Shown here piece after piece: positions 52,752-62,352 of a stretch of 64,000 bases of DNA (position 1 is its first letter; each line of letters starts with the position of its first letter). The stretch is from JBBDLF01 sp040879025. GTDB lineage: Bacteria > Pseudomonadota > Gammaproteobacteria > Pseudomonadales > Pseudohongiellaceae. The notes under the pieces were generated by a model that saw nothing but the letters and a program-made list of their open reading frames with translations, was not told the origin of the DNA and ran no database searches. The translations under genes were made by a program, and so were the position numbers. The stretch is from contig JBBDLF010000012.1 in NCBI GenBank assembly GCA_040879025.1, positions 1 through 64,000 of the forward strand, read 5' to 3'.

Positions 52752-55700
52752 ATGCTGGCTGCCATCCTTAAAACCTTGTTGCGTCAACTTGTCACCGTCT
52801 GTGTGGTGGTGTTGTTGCTGTATGCCGCGTTCATCAGCCTGGGTCGGCAATTCATTCCGGCTGTGGCAGGTTACGGGGATTACTTTGAGGAGCGGATCCT
52901 CGCGGCCACCGGATTGCCGGTTTCGATCAATTCTGTATCCGGCAGCTGGCAGCAGTTCAGTCCGCGCATCGACATCAACGGACTACGGGTGCTCTCACTG
53001 GAAGATGTCAGCCATACCGCGACATCGGCGCAGACGCTTGAACTGGAAAATGCCACACTGCTCGTTGATCTCGGTCGCAGCTTGTTGCAACGCCGCTGGG
53101 TACTGGAAAATTTTACCATCGACGGGCTGGTAATGGATTTTCAGCAAAGTCAATCGGGAGACTGGAACCTGCTCGGATTCAGCTCCGGTTCCACGCCTGT
53201 TTCCATTGAACAGATTTTTGATACGGTCCAGCGTGTGTCCCGCGTAGAACTAACCAACCTTGCCATTAATCTGCATTCAGCGGGAGGCAATATCACCCGC
53301 TTGAGTGATGGGCTTGCACGCATTCACAACCGCAGCGGCAATCATTTCATTCATGTCGATTCCGGCATGGAAGGCATCAATGGCGAACTGGCGCTTTCGA
53401 TAGAGGTCGCCGGCAATTCCCTCGCCAGCCTGAATGGATGGATGCATTTCGATCTTCCCGTGGGTGATTACTCGACGAGTGTCCGGGGCCAGTCAGTAGG
53501 AGACGTCTTTCGTATCAATGAACTGATCGGTGGTGGTAAATTCTGGGTGGGCCTGGAAGATGGCCGCTTCACCCGGCTTTTCACCCGGATGGATTTTTCC
53601 CGTTTCGGTATTGATGCCGATGCCGATGCCGGCGATCCGGTGGTTCTCAATGAATTACAGGGAATCGTGAGTGTGACGCGTCGTGGTGACAGCGCCTGGC
53701 AGTTGCAAGCTAATGATTTGCGGTTCGACTGGGAACAATACAGATGGCCGCAGTCGGATGTGTTCGTGGATATTGCCGGAGATGCGATTACCGCCAGGGC
53801 TGATACGGTGAACCTGTCTATCGTCAGTGGCATCGGGCTTGAATCGGGTCTCGTCAGCGGTAACCTCGAGGCTCAGTTGGCCGCCTATGATCCCCGCGGC
53901 AGCCTGAACAATCTTGAACTCACAGTGACCGGCGGCGTGAACCGGCAAATGTTGCTGCGCGCCAACACGGTCGGCGTCGCCGTGGCCTCCAGCGGGAGTT
54001 CACCCGCGATGTGGGGAATCGATGGATTTCTGGAACTGAATTACGATTTCTCTGCCAGCGAACTTAACGGACTTGCCGAGGTGGAATCGGACCAACTGGG
54101 TATTCATCTTCCCAGGGTTTTCAACGAATCGTGGGAGTACGATTACGTCAAGGGCCGGCTCAAATTCAGTATCAATACCGAGAGCGGACAGGACATTCGC
54201 ATGGCAAGCGACACCATTGTCGCCGAGTCTGACATCGTCAATGGACGGGTGCGGTTCTCTTCCCGCTTTCGCCGGGACGGAGAGGGCACGATTGATTCGG
54301 ATTTGAGCTTGTTGGTGGGTGGATTCAATGCCGACGTGAGCCGTAAATCCGCCTATTTGCCGTCCTCCCCCAACCTCCCGGCGGGATTGCTCAGCAGCAT
54401 GGCGTGGGTGGATGGGGCGGTTCTGGAGGGCAATGTCAGCCAGAGCGGCGTTATCTTCAGGGATACGAGGCTTCCGGGTAGCACGTCCTCGGAAAGGGTT
54501 TTCCAAGGCTATTTTCAGGTGCAGGACGCTGTGGTGCAGTTTGATAAAAACTGGCCCGGTCTGGAGGCACTTCAGGGGGAGGTGTTCATTGACGGCAATG
54601 ATATTGACGTTCAGGTTGGCAGCGGTCGGAGTCTGGATTTGCAACTTCGTTCAATAGTCGCCGACGTCAGCCCCGGTGACGATGGTCGACGCCTGGTCCG
54701 TGCCAGGGGAAAAGTGGATGGGCCCACAGCCGCGGCAATCGGTTATGTCAACGAGTCGCCGCTGCAGGGACTGCAGGGTGTGTTGGGGAATTGGCAAGCG
54801 GAGGGGAATTTCCTGGGAGACCTCGACCTCACCGTGCCGCTCACGGATGTCAGTGACACACAGATACAACTGGACCTCGCTTTGACCGACAATGATGTGT
54901 ATTTACCCGACAATCAGTTGCAGTTTGACCGATTGACCGGCGACGTGCACTTTGCCACGGAGTCAGGCATCGACACCAGTTATCTTAGCGGGCATTTATT
55001 TGACCGACCGGTAGAATTGGCGGTGTCCTCCGGAGGCGTTGAATCAGGCTATCGTACGGAAGTGGTTGCCAATGGCAGGGCCGACGTCAAAGCACTGTCG
55101 GATTGGCCTTCCCAAATTGAAATCGCCAGAGATATTCTGTCCCGGATGCAGGGAGAACTGCAATACAGGGCACAACTGGTGTCGGGGGGCGGAGATAATG
55201 GCACAATATTGACGATAGACTCCGACCTTTCCGGTATTGATGTGGCTCTCCCGGAGCCATTCACCAAACCGCCGGACGAAAAACTACCGCTGCATATCCG
55301 AATGGATGTGGGACAGGAACCGCGGGATATACACGCCTCCCTCGGAACGGAGCTCGCCATGCGTCTGCGGCTCGATGGAGACAACATCGACGGTGTGGTC
55401 TACGCGGGTGGCGTTCCGGGCATCGCCAATCCCTGGCAGTCACACAATGAATCGCCCGGCCTTGAAATACGTGGGCATCTTGATGTGTTTCAGACCCGTG
55501 AGTGGCTGGCGTTGCTGGAAGGGTTCGGTTCCGTGTCGTCACCCGCGGCGACGCTGGCTACCAAGGTGTCCGCGGTCGATCTGCAATTGAGTACCCTCGA
55601 TCTCTTCGGTCAACGGGTTCCATCGGTGCGGGTGGCGGTGGACGCCGGACAGGCCGACCGCTGGATCATGGCGATAGAGAGCCAGGATATAAGCGGTGTT

Positions 55701-56819
55701 CTCGTTTTTCCTGAATCCAGTGACGGCTTTATCGAAGCCAATTTCGCTTTCATCCACTTGCCCGGTCCTGCATCGACACCTGCCGATGAAACCCGACTTG
55801 AACCCGAAGCCGAGCAAGGAGTCGAAACCACTTTGGCAGCCGGGGTGGAAGAGGTGGAAAGAATCGACCCGTTCGCGGCAGTGGATCCACGCCGGTTCCC
55901 CCGTCTCAAGTTTGCCGTGGGCGATATACATCTCGGTGAAAAATCGTATGGCCGGGGACGTTTTACCATGGTGCCGACCGCGGAAGGAGTGGAGTTTACC
56001 AACCTGATTGCCGAAGCGCGCGGATTGAGGTTGGGCCTGGACCATGTCGATACAGACTCCGATAGGGATAACTCACCCACGTTTTCCTGGCACTACGATG
56101 GCGTCAGTCATCGCAGTAATCTCAGCGGCCCTGTAACGGTTCATGATATCGCCACGGTACTACGGGAAAACGGCTATGCGCCGAGCCTGGAAAGTGACAG
56201 CGGATATTTCCTTACCGATCTTGCGTGGCCTGGTTCCCCGGCGTTCTTTAACGTCAGCCACCTTAGCGGAGAAGCGACACTGGATATTCGGGATGGCCGC
56301 TTCTTACAGGGCGGCAACAACGCAAGCGGGGCATTGAAACTGATCAGTATTCTTAACTTTGATGCACTTATGCGGCGCCTGCGATTCAGCGACGATCTGC
56401 TGCGCCGCGGCCTGGCGTACGATCAGATTACCGGTGAATTGTTACTGGAAGACGGTGTGGTCAACATTCGGGACCGCCTCGTCATCAGTGGGCCGTCCAG
56501 CGTTTACCAGATAGCCGGTGAGTTGGACTTGGCAGAACAGACGATCGATGGCGAAATGTATGTCACGCTGCCGGTCAGTGATAATATCCCCTGGCTTGGA
56601 TTGCTGACCGCGATAAGCAATCCAGCCAACCTGCAACTGGCCGTCGGTGCCTATTTGTTTGACCGCATATTTGGCGACCAGGTGGATAGTTTGACCAGCG
56701 CCCAGTATATCCTCCAGGGATCCTGGGAGAACCTGGAACCGGAGTTCAGGCAGGCTTTTGGCTCGCCGGAAGCGGCCCAGGCAGAACTCCAGTCCGACGA
56801 CCCATTGCCAGCTCAATGA
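52752..56819 (+). CDS. yhdP: YhdP family AsmA-like envelope protein
   Basis: This protein of about 1355 residues has a single N-terminal transmembrane helix (LVTVCVVVLLLYAAF) and a very long periplasmic beta-rich body. YhdP bridges inner and outer membranes and helps phospholipid transport. GLPVSINSVSGSWQQFSPRIDINGL at the start and the C-terminal FDALMRRLRFSDDLLRRGLAYDQITGEL are family features. The start is uncertain: ATG 52752 (used) or ATG 52704, neither with a strong ribosome site. It follows the rng remnant. Confidence 0.88.
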   Translation: MLAAILKTLLRQLVTVCVVVLLLYAAFISLGRQFIPAVAGYGDYFEERILAATGLPVSINSVSGSWQQFSPRIDINGLRVLSLEDVSHTATSAQTLELENATLLVDLGRSLLQRRWVLENFTIDGLVMDFQQSQSGDWNLLGFSSGSTPVSIEQIFDTVQRVSRVELTNLAINLHSAGGNITRLSDGLARIHNRSGNHFIHVDSGMEGINGELALSIEVAGNSLASLNGWMHFDLPVGDYSTSVRGQSVGDVFRINELIGGGKFWVGLEDGRFTRLFTRMDFSRFGIDADADAGDPVVLNELQGIVSVTRRGDSAWQLQANDLRFDWEQYRWPQSDVFVDIAGDAITARADTVNLSIVSGIGLESGLVSGNLEAQLAAYDPRGSLNNLELTVTGGVNRQMLLRANTVGVAVASSGSSPAMWGIDGFLELNYDFSASELNGLAEVESDQLGIHLPRVFNESWEYDYVKGRLKFSINTESGQDIRMASDTIVAESDIVNGRVRFSSRFRRDGEGTIDSDLSLLVGGFNADVSRKSAYLPSSPNLPAGLLSSMAWVDGAVLEGNVSQSGVIFRDTRLPGSTSSERVFQGYFQVQDAVVQFDKNWPGLEALQGEVFIDGNDIDVQVGSGRSLDLQLRSIVADVSPGDDGRRLVRARGKVDGPTAAAIGYVNESPLQGLQGVLGNWQAEGNFLGDLDLTVPLTDVSDTQIQLDLALTDNDVYLPDNQLQFDRLTGDVHFATESGIDTSYLSGHLFDRPVELAVSSGGVESGYRTEVVANGRADVKALSDWPSQIEIARDILSRMQGELQYRAQLVSGGGDNGTILTIDSDLSGIDVALPEPFTKPPDEKLPLHIRMDVGQEPRDIHASLGTELAMRLRLDGDNIDGVVYAGGVPGIANPWQSHNESPGLEIRGHLDVFQTREWLALLEGFGSVSSPAATLATKVSAVDLQLSTLDLFGQRVPSVRVAVDAGQADRWIMAIESQDISGVLVFPESSDGFIEANFAFIHLPGPASTPADETRLEPEAEQGVETTLAAGVEEVERIDPFAAVDPRRFPRLKFAVGDIHLGEKSYGRGRFTMVPTAEGVEFTNLIAEARGLRLGLDHVDTDSDRDNSPTFSWHYDGVSHRSNLSGPVTVHDIATVLRENGYAPSLESDSGYFLTDLAWPGSPAFFNVSHLSGEATLDIRDGRFLQGGNNASGALKLISILNFDALMRRLRFSDDLLRRGLAYDQITGELLLEDGVVNIRDRLVISGPSSVYQIAGELDLAEQTIDGEMYVTLPVSDNIPWLGLLTAISNPANLQLAVGAYLFDRIFGDQVDSLTSAQYILQGSWENLEPEFRQAFGSPEAAQAELQSDDPLPAQ

Positions 56820-56837
56820 ATCTCCAGGAGGTCGGGG

Positions 56838-57686
56838 GTGTCCCATAAAGTCGCTGCGATACAGATGGTAACAGGGGCCAGTGTTCAGCAAAACCTGGAA
56901 GTTGTGGAACAACTTGTCAACGAGGCCGCTTCCGCCGGAGCCTCCCTGGTTTTGTTACCCGAAAATTTTGCGGTACTTGACGGTGGCCCCTTGCGCGAGT
57001 TTGGTGAACGTGAAGGTGATCCAACCGCGTTGTTGCAGTCATTCTTGTCGAAGCAGTCAAAAAAGCATCGCATTTTTCTGGTGGCGGGCACTCTGCCGCT
57101 GATTACCCGCCCCCGGATTCGTCCGGGATCAAAAGATGTGTTGATTGATGATGGCCGGGTGCGGGCGGCCAGTCTGGTGTTTGACAGTAATGGCGACATT
57201 GTGGCCCGTTACGACAAGATTCATCTGTTTGATGTTGAGGTTGATGACAAGCAGGCCCGGTACCTGGAATCGCGCAGCTATGAAGGAGGCGAGCAGGTGG
57301 CGTCCCTGGACACACCTGTTGGGCGGTTAGGCCTCTCGGTATGTTATGACTTGCGTTTTCCTGAACTCTACCGCCGTCTGGCGAGTGAGGCGGTCGACTT
57401 GATCACGGTGCCTTCCGCGTTTACCAAATCCACCGGCGCGGCCCACTGGGAGGTTTTGCTGCGGTCCCGCGCGATTGAAAACCAATGTTATATTCTGGCT
57501 GCCAACCAGGGCGGTGTACATAATGCAACCCGTGAAACGTATGGCAACTCCATGATTGTGGATCCCTGGGGAACTGTCCTGGATCGGCTCGGAGAAGGTC
57601 CGGGGGTGGTTCTGGCCACGATCGACCATGAGTTCATCAAGGAAGTTCGGCGCAAAATGCCCATCGAACAGCACCGTCGAATATAA
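56838..57686 (+). CDS. Carbon-nitrogen hydrolase, Nit1/deaminated glutathione amidase-like
   Basis: This 282-residue nitrilase-superfamily amidase has the E-K-C triad: Glu in LLPENFAVL, Lys in YDKIHLFDVE, Cys in LSVCYDLRFPELYR. TGAAHWEVLLRSRAIENQCYILAANQ is a signature of Nit1-type enzymes that repair deaminated glutathione. The start is GTG 56838, fixed by AGGAGGT five bases upstream. It follows yhdP by 18 bases, as in Pseudomonas. Confidence 0.9.
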   Translation: MSHKVAAIQMVTGASVQQNLEVVEQLVNEAASAGASLVLLPENFAVLDGGPLREFGEREGDPTALLQSFLSKQSKKHRIFLVAGTLPLITRPRIRPGSKDVLIDDGRVRAASLVFDSNGDIVARYDKIHLFDVEVDDKQARYLESRSYEGGEQVASLDTPVGRLGLSVCYDLRFPELYRRLASEAVDLITVPSAFTKSTGAAHWEVLLRSRAIENQCYILAANQGGVHNATRETYGNSMIVDPWGTVLDRLGEGPGVVLATIDHEFIKEVRRKMPIEQHRRI

Positions 57687-57738
57687 TGTCAGTTTTACTG
57701 CTTTTCTGACAATCCAGTCTTTTCCCGGGATTTCCATA

Positions 57739-58476
57739 GTGACCATCGACAAGAGTCTGTTGACCAATGTGATTGCCCTGCTATTGGTTATCGTCGGTCT
57801 GATCGGCAGTTGGCCGGGTCAGCATCTGGTACTCAATACGGGGCTTTTTGCGCTTTCCGGGGCGGTCACCAACTGGTTGGCGGTGCATATGCTGTTTGAG
57901 CGGGTTCCTCTGTTTTATGGGTCCGGTGTGATTCAACTGCGTTTTGAGGAGTTCAAGACCGGCATCAGGCAATTGGTCATGGAACAATTCTTCAGCCGTG
58001 ACAGTTTTGACCGGTTTTTCCGAAATGCCACGGAGATATCCGACCGTCTGGAGCAGGAACTGGAAGGCACCGTGGAAAAACTCGACATGGACAGCGTGTT
58101 CGACTCGTTGCTGGATGTGGTCATGGAGTCCAATGTTGGCGGCATGCTGGGTATGATAGGAGGGCGCAGTACGCTGGAGAAAATGCGTGAGCCTTTCGCC
58201 AGCAAGCTGCGCAATTATATGAAAGCCCTTTTTGCCAAGCCCGGATTTCGCGAGCAGCTGCAGGAAGCGGTACGCAACTCCGTGGAAAGTGATTCCGTTC
58301 TCGGCAAGCTGGAAGCCATGATCGACGATCGTCTGGATCGCATGACGCCAAAGATGGTAAAGGAAATTATCCAGTCAATGATTCGCAAGCACTTGGGATG
58401 GCTCGTAGTGTGGGGTGGGGTACTCGGTGGTCTGATAGGCCTGTTGGTTGCGATCTTGGGACCTGCGGGACTTTAA
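57739..58476 (+). CDS. DUF445 family membrane protein
   Basis: This 245-residue product has N-terminal helices (NVIALLLVIVGLIGSW, LFALSGAVTNWLAVHMLF) and a C-terminal hydrophobic helix (GWLVVWGGVLGGLIGLLVAIL). The GAVTNWLAVHMLFERVPLFYGSGVI segment matches DUF445 (YheB-like) proteins, whose role is unknown. The middle is helical and charged. The start is GTG 57739 with only a weak ribosome site. tldD, usual here in Pseudomonas, is absent. Confidence 0.8.
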   Translation: MTIDKSLLTNVIALLLVIVGLIGSWPGQHLVLNTGLFALSGAVTNWLAVHMLFERVPLFYGSGVIQLRFEEFKTGIRQLVMEQFFSRDSFDRFFRNATEISDRLEQELEGTVEKLDMDSVFDSLLDVVMESNVGGMLGMIGGRSTLEKMREPFASKLRNYMKALFAKPGFREQLQEAVRNSVESDSVLGKLEAMIDDRLDRMTPKMVKEIIQSMIRKHLGWLVVWGGVLGGLIGLLVAILGPAGL

Positions 58477-58954
58477 GGCGCCTCTGACCAAGCAGGCTCG
58501 CCCTCCGGGGGTTTTCAGTTCAGGCCGGTCTCGGCCGAAAACCGGAAGTGTCGTATGTGATGAACGGGCCTTCTTTAAAAAACGTTTCGTGTTATCTTGA
58601 CTTGGCATTCTAGTTAGCTTGCGATATTGAGATTTTCGCGCATAATGAAATGATACGTCTGAAACCGGTTTACTGGTCTAACAACACAGTTGCCGCCAAA
58701 AAACACGATATACGGCCATATCACCGCGAAACTTCAAGGAGTCTGAAAAAAGTCAAGTTTTGTCAGAGAACAGTGCCAAGTCATTGCCCCCGTCAGAGAT
58801 CGGGCGAAAAATGGTAAATTTTTGACTATTTTGACTACAGAGGATGTAAAAACAAAACGACTGTAATACAATAGCCGCCTTTGAAAATCAGGGTAAACCG
58901 TTCACCCCAAGTGGTGGATTTTTCACTAATTTCGACGAGATTGAGTAATTTGTT
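58477..58954. other. Regulatory intergenic region upstream of the TetR gene, 478 bp
   Basis: AT-rich and without a supported gene. A tandem 9-mer TTTTGACTA occurs twice (58820-58837), and a promoter-like TTGACT (58822-58827), 17 bases, TGTAAA (58845-58850) overlaps it. Inverted AGTCAA lies at 58752-58757. These repeated TTGACT/AGTCAA elements could be operator sites for the downstream TetR-type repressor. The first 100 bases after the DUF445 stop carry no strong hairpin. Confidence 0.45.
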
Positions 58955-59530
58955 ATGGCACGACCAGTAGAATTTGAGCACGATAAAGTTTTAAACAATG
59001 CAATGGAGCAGTTCTGGAAGGAAGGTTACGAAGCCAGCTCGGTACAAAAATTACTGGACTGTACCGGAATCAACAGGGGAACCCTGTACAACTCATTCGG
59101 TGACAAGGATACTTTCTTCAAGGAATGCGTTGAGCAATACAACAAAAACCTTGATAAGCATATTTCCGATACACTGAAAAATTCCGGCATCAGTGACTGG
59201 GCGGCTATCGAACGCTTCTTCGATGCCTCTGTCTCGGGTGCGTCAAACAAGCACCGGGCCATGGGTTGCCTGCTGGTCAATTCCCTTTGCGAAAGCATCA
59301 ATTACGACAAGGAAATGAAGAAGCTGGTACGTGCTTCCCTGGCCAATATCCGCAAGCCTTTGGTGGCCAGGCTCAAGAAAGCCAAGATCAAAAAAGGCGT
59401 GAGCGCCGAGTTTGCGGCCGATGTGCTGATGAACCATTATTACGGACTGCGCGTTAACTCGCGGGATGGGAAGAGTGCAAAACAACTGGCCGCGCTGACC
59501 CGGTTCACGATTACCTCACTCCAGAAGTAA
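58955..59530 (+). CDS. TetR/AcrR family transcriptional regulator
   Basis: This 191-residue repressor has an N-terminal HTH (ASSVQKLLDCTGINRGTLYNSFGDKDTFF, about residues 28-56), which is the classic TetR pattern. The ligand-binding domain is all-helical, with CLLVNSLCES near 105. No transporter or enzyme target lies next to it, so its ligand and regulon are unknown. Upstream repeats may be its operator. Confidence 0.88.
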   Translation: MARPVEFEHDKVLNNAMEQFWKEGYEASSVQKLLDCTGINRGTLYNSFGDKDTFFKECVEQYNKNLDKHISDTLKNSGISDWAAIERFFDASVSGASNKHRAMGCLLVNSLCESINYDKEMKKLVRASLANIRKPLVARLKKAKIKKGVSAEFAADVLMNHYYGLRVNSRDGKSAKQLAALTRFTITSLQK

Positions 59531-59700
59531 CATTTTCATCATGTCGCCCGGATGATGGCCTGATCCGGGCGGAACCAGGGGGACAGGAGCACGCTCCGCG
59601 TCCCCGGTATTTCGCCTCCAGCGGCTATTTCAACCCTCGTTCCATGCCGTTTCAGCCCTTGGCCCAACCTTCAATTGGCTGTTTTCAAGACTTGCAAAGC

Positions 59701-59709
59701 TGGTATACT
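59701..59709 (+). promoter_or_regulatory. Extended -10 promoter element for the ExbD gene
   Basis: TGG followed by TATACT (TG at 59701-59702, hexamer 59704-59709) is a good extended -10, 70 bases before the ExbD start. No strong -35 is seen, as often with extended -10 promoters. Confidence 0.45.
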
Positions 59710-59778
59710 GCCCTTGGCCAGCGATGTTAATCGCGGCCTCACCGCAGATGGTGGAAATGAATTGAAGGAACACAGGCA

Positions 59779-60210
59779 ATGAAGAAGATAAGCGGTAAAA
59801 AAAAGGGCGACGAAACCAATATCGACCTGACACCGATGCTGGACGTTGTTTTCATCCTTCTGATCTTTTTTGTGGTCACCGCCACATTTCTGTCGGAAAC
59901 GGCAATTAGCGCCGCCAGCAATGAAAGCAACGACAATCCTCCGCCGGAACAGCCGGAGGAAGATCAGAACATTCTGTTCGAAATCGGTGCAAATAACGAA
60001 ATCATCCTTAACCGAAACCCGAGACCGATTATCGCAACCCAGATTCGCTCAAACATCGACCAGTTGAAAGCCGAGAACCCGTCCGCCTCTGTAATCATAC
60101 AGCCCCACGCTACGTCAAATGTAAGCACTCTGGTAATGATCATGGACGCCGCACGACAGGCCGGCATGTTCAATATTTCCATTCTGGAACCGGCAGGCGG
60201 CCAGCGCTGA
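59779..60210 (+). CDS. ExbD/TolR family biopolymer transport protein, unaccompanied
   Basis: This 143-residue product has one N-terminal transmembrane helix (VVFILLIFFVVTATF) preceded by DLTPMLD, whose Asp is the proton-path residue of ExbD/TolR. A Pro/Glu-rich linker and a periplasmic domain (INISILEPAGG end) follow. ExbD normally works with ExbB, TonB or TolQ, but no partner is nearby. It may join a distant ExbB or a MotA-like protein. It is bounded by its own promoter and terminator. Confidence 0.88.
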   Translation: MKKISGKKKGDETNIDLTPMLDVVFILLIFFVVTATFLSETAISAASNESNDNPPPEQPEEDQNILFEIGANNEIILNRNPRPIIATQIRSNIDQLKAENPSASVIIQPHATSNVSTLVMIMDAARQAGMFNISILEPAGGQR

Positions 60211-60245
60211 TTCGACCGTTCCCGGAACAGCGGAGTACGATTTAT

Positions 60246-60279
60246 AAAACGCACCTTTAAGGTGCGTTTTCTTTTGCAG
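60246..60279 (+). terminator. Intrinsic terminator after the ExbD gene
   Basis: A perfect 12-bp inverted repeat AAAACGCACCTT/AAGGTGCGTTTT surrounds one base and is followed by CTTTT. It separates ExbD from the aldolase/SDR gene. Confidence 0.85.
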
Positions 60280-60349
60280 GTCCTTTACTTCACAGACCCG
60301 GGGATCAACCACACCCACGGACCTGTTGACCCACGGAAACAGACAAACC

Positions 60350-62332
60350 ATGAAAAACCGATGGAGTCAGGACGCAGCCGAGCGATACCTGGCGGACGAC
60401 CCGGTTACCGGGTTACGCGTCTATACTTCGCAACTGCTGGGCCAGGAGCAGGACCTGGTGTTGCACGGTGGCGGCAACACGTCGGTGAAAGGAAGTATCT
60501 CCGACATTTTTGGCGATACGCAGCGGGTGTTGTACGTCAAGGGGTCCGGGTGGGACCTCGGGACCATTGCCAGTGCCGGATTTCCGCCGACCCGACTGGA
60601 CCATCTGTTGAAATTGAGTGCGCTGGAAACCCTCAGCGACAGCGAAATGATGAGGCAATTGCGTCTGTCCCTGCTGGATCCCTCCGCCCCCACGCCCTCG
60701 GTGGAAGCGATCCTGCATGCCCTGATTCCTCACCGGTACGTTGATCACAGCCATGCCGACGCGGTGGTGGCAATCAGTAATACGCCCGACGGAGAGGCGA
60801 TTCTCGGCGAGTTGTATGCGGATGAGGTTCTCGTGCTGCCCTACATCATGCCGGGATTCATTCTCGCTCGTCAGGTAGCCGACCTGACCCGCGAAGTGGA
60901 CTGGAACCGGCTGCGCGGGATCGTGTTGCTTCACCACGGTATTTTCACATTCTCTGATGACGCCCGCGACAGTTATGAGGCGATGATCGAACTGGTCAGT
61001 CGTGCGGAGCATTATCTGGAGAAGGCAGGCGCCACGGCGGCGATAGCAAGGGCGGATTACACGCCCAATGCGCAAGACCTTCTGCGGCTGGCAGCGCTGC
61101 GCAAACAGGCATCTGACAGCGTTGGCTCACCGATGCTGGTCCGCTGGAATACCGATGCCGAGGCCGTGGGCTTTGCGAATCTCAAGAATGTGGAGGATAT
61201 TGCCTGTCGTGGCCCGCTGACGCCGGATCACACCATTCACGCCAAGGCTTTCGCCGCCATTTTCGACGATGATCCTCTCGCCGGCCTGACGGCATTCCAG
61301 CAGCGCTATCTCCGCTATTTCAATACGCATGCCGACGACAGGCACACCTGTCTGGATCCCGTGCCCCGATACGGAATCTGGCAGGGCAAAGGTACGCTGA
61401 TACTGGCGCCCGACCACAAGCGCCTGGGCATTGTCGATGACATAACCCGTCACACCCTGAAAGCCATTCAATGGAGCGAGCACCTGGGAGGCTGGCAAGC
61501 CTTGCCCCGGGCAGATCTGTTTGAGGTGGAGTATTGGGAGCTGGAGCAGGCCAAACTCAAAAAAGCAGGCAGCCAGCCGGAGTTACAAGGACGGGTCGCG
61601 CTGGTCACCGGTGCGGCATCGGGTATTGGCAAGGCCTGTGTTGACGAGTTGTCAACCCGCGGCGCCGTTGTGGTGGCGCTGGATATCAATGCGGAAATTG
61701 CCCGCTCCGGCGGGACTGCCGCGTTGGGCATACAGTGTGATCTTACCGACCAGGATCAAGTGCGAAAGGCTGTGCATCGGACGATTCAGAACTTTGGCGG
61801 CATCGATATGGTGATCAGCAATGCCGGCAACTTTCCGCCGAGTTGCGATATTGAAACCATGAATGATGCGGCGTGGAGGCAGTCAATGACACTTAACCTG
61901 GATTCGCACATGGGGCTGCTGCGTGGCTGCATTCCCTATTTGAAGCTGGGAGTGAAACCGTCGGTGGTCATCATCGCCTCCAAGAATGTCCCTGCTCCCG
62001 GCCCTGGCGCCGCAGCCTATTCCGTGGCCAAGGCGGGACTTACCCAGATGGCGCGGGTTGCAGCTCTGGAATTGGGCCGTGCCGGAATTCGGGTGAACAC
62101 GATTCACCCGAATGCGGTGTTTGATACCGCCGTGTGGTCGGAAGATACCCTCACTCAGCGAGCAAGCGCCTACGGTCTGTCCGTGGAGGAATACAAACGT
62201 AATAACGTACTGCGAACCGAGGTCACATCGCGCGATGTCGCGCTTGCGATTGCGTTGCTGGCCGGTGATCATCTGGCGAAAACCACCGGTGCCCAACTTG
62301 CCGTGGACGGCGGCAATGACCGCGTAATCTGA
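60350..62332 (+). CDS. Bifunctional class II aldolase / short-chain dehydrogenase
   Basis: This protein of about 660 residues fuses two enzymes. The N-terminal class II aldolase domain has HGGGNTSVK, VDHSHADAVV (zinc His-x-His) and LHHGIFTF. The C-terminal SDR domain has a Rossmann loop VTGAASGIGKA (about 429-439), NAGNF and catalytic YSVAKAG. Related fusions (RhaD/RhaE-type) cleave a ketose-1-phosphate to DHAP plus an aldehyde and then oxidise the aldehyde. mtnA starts 20 bases downstream, suggesting the substrate is a methylthio- or deoxyribulose-1-phosphate. The start at 60350 begins with MKNRWSQDAAERYL; upstream ATG 60326 is less likely. Confidence 0.88.
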   Translation: MKNRWSQDAAERYLADDPVTGLRVYTSQLLGQEQDLVLHGGGNTSVKGSISDIFGDTQRVLYVKGSGWDLGTIASAGFPPTRLDHLLKLSALETLSDSEMMRQLRLSLLDPSAPTPSVEAILHALIPHRYVDHSHADAVVAISNTPDGEAILGELYADEVLVLPYIMPGFILARQVADLTREVDWNRLRGIVLLHHGIFTFSDDARDSYEAMIELVSRAEHYLEKAGATAAIARADYTPNAQDLLRLAALRKQASDSVGSPMLVRWNTDAEAVGFANLKNVEDIACRGPLTPDHTIHAKAFAAIFDDDPLAGLTAFQQRYLRYFNTHADDRHTCLDPVPRYGIWQGKGTLILAPDHKRLGIVDDITRHTLKAIQWSEHLGGWQALPRADLFEVEYWELEQAKLKKAGSQPELQGRVALVTGAASGIGKACVDELSTRGAVVVALDINAEIARSGGTAALGIQCDLTDQDQVRKAVHRTIQNFGGIDMVISNAGNFPPSCDIETMNDAAWRQSMTLNLDSHMGLLRGCIPYLKLGVKPSVVIIASKNVPAPGPGAAAYSVAKAGLTQMARVAALELGRAGIRVNTIHPNAVFDTAVWSEDTLTQRASAYGLSVEEYKRNNVLRTEVTSRDVALAIALLAGDHLAKTTGAQLAVDGGNDRVI

Positions 62333-62352
62333 GCGCGGCACCAGGATTCCCC

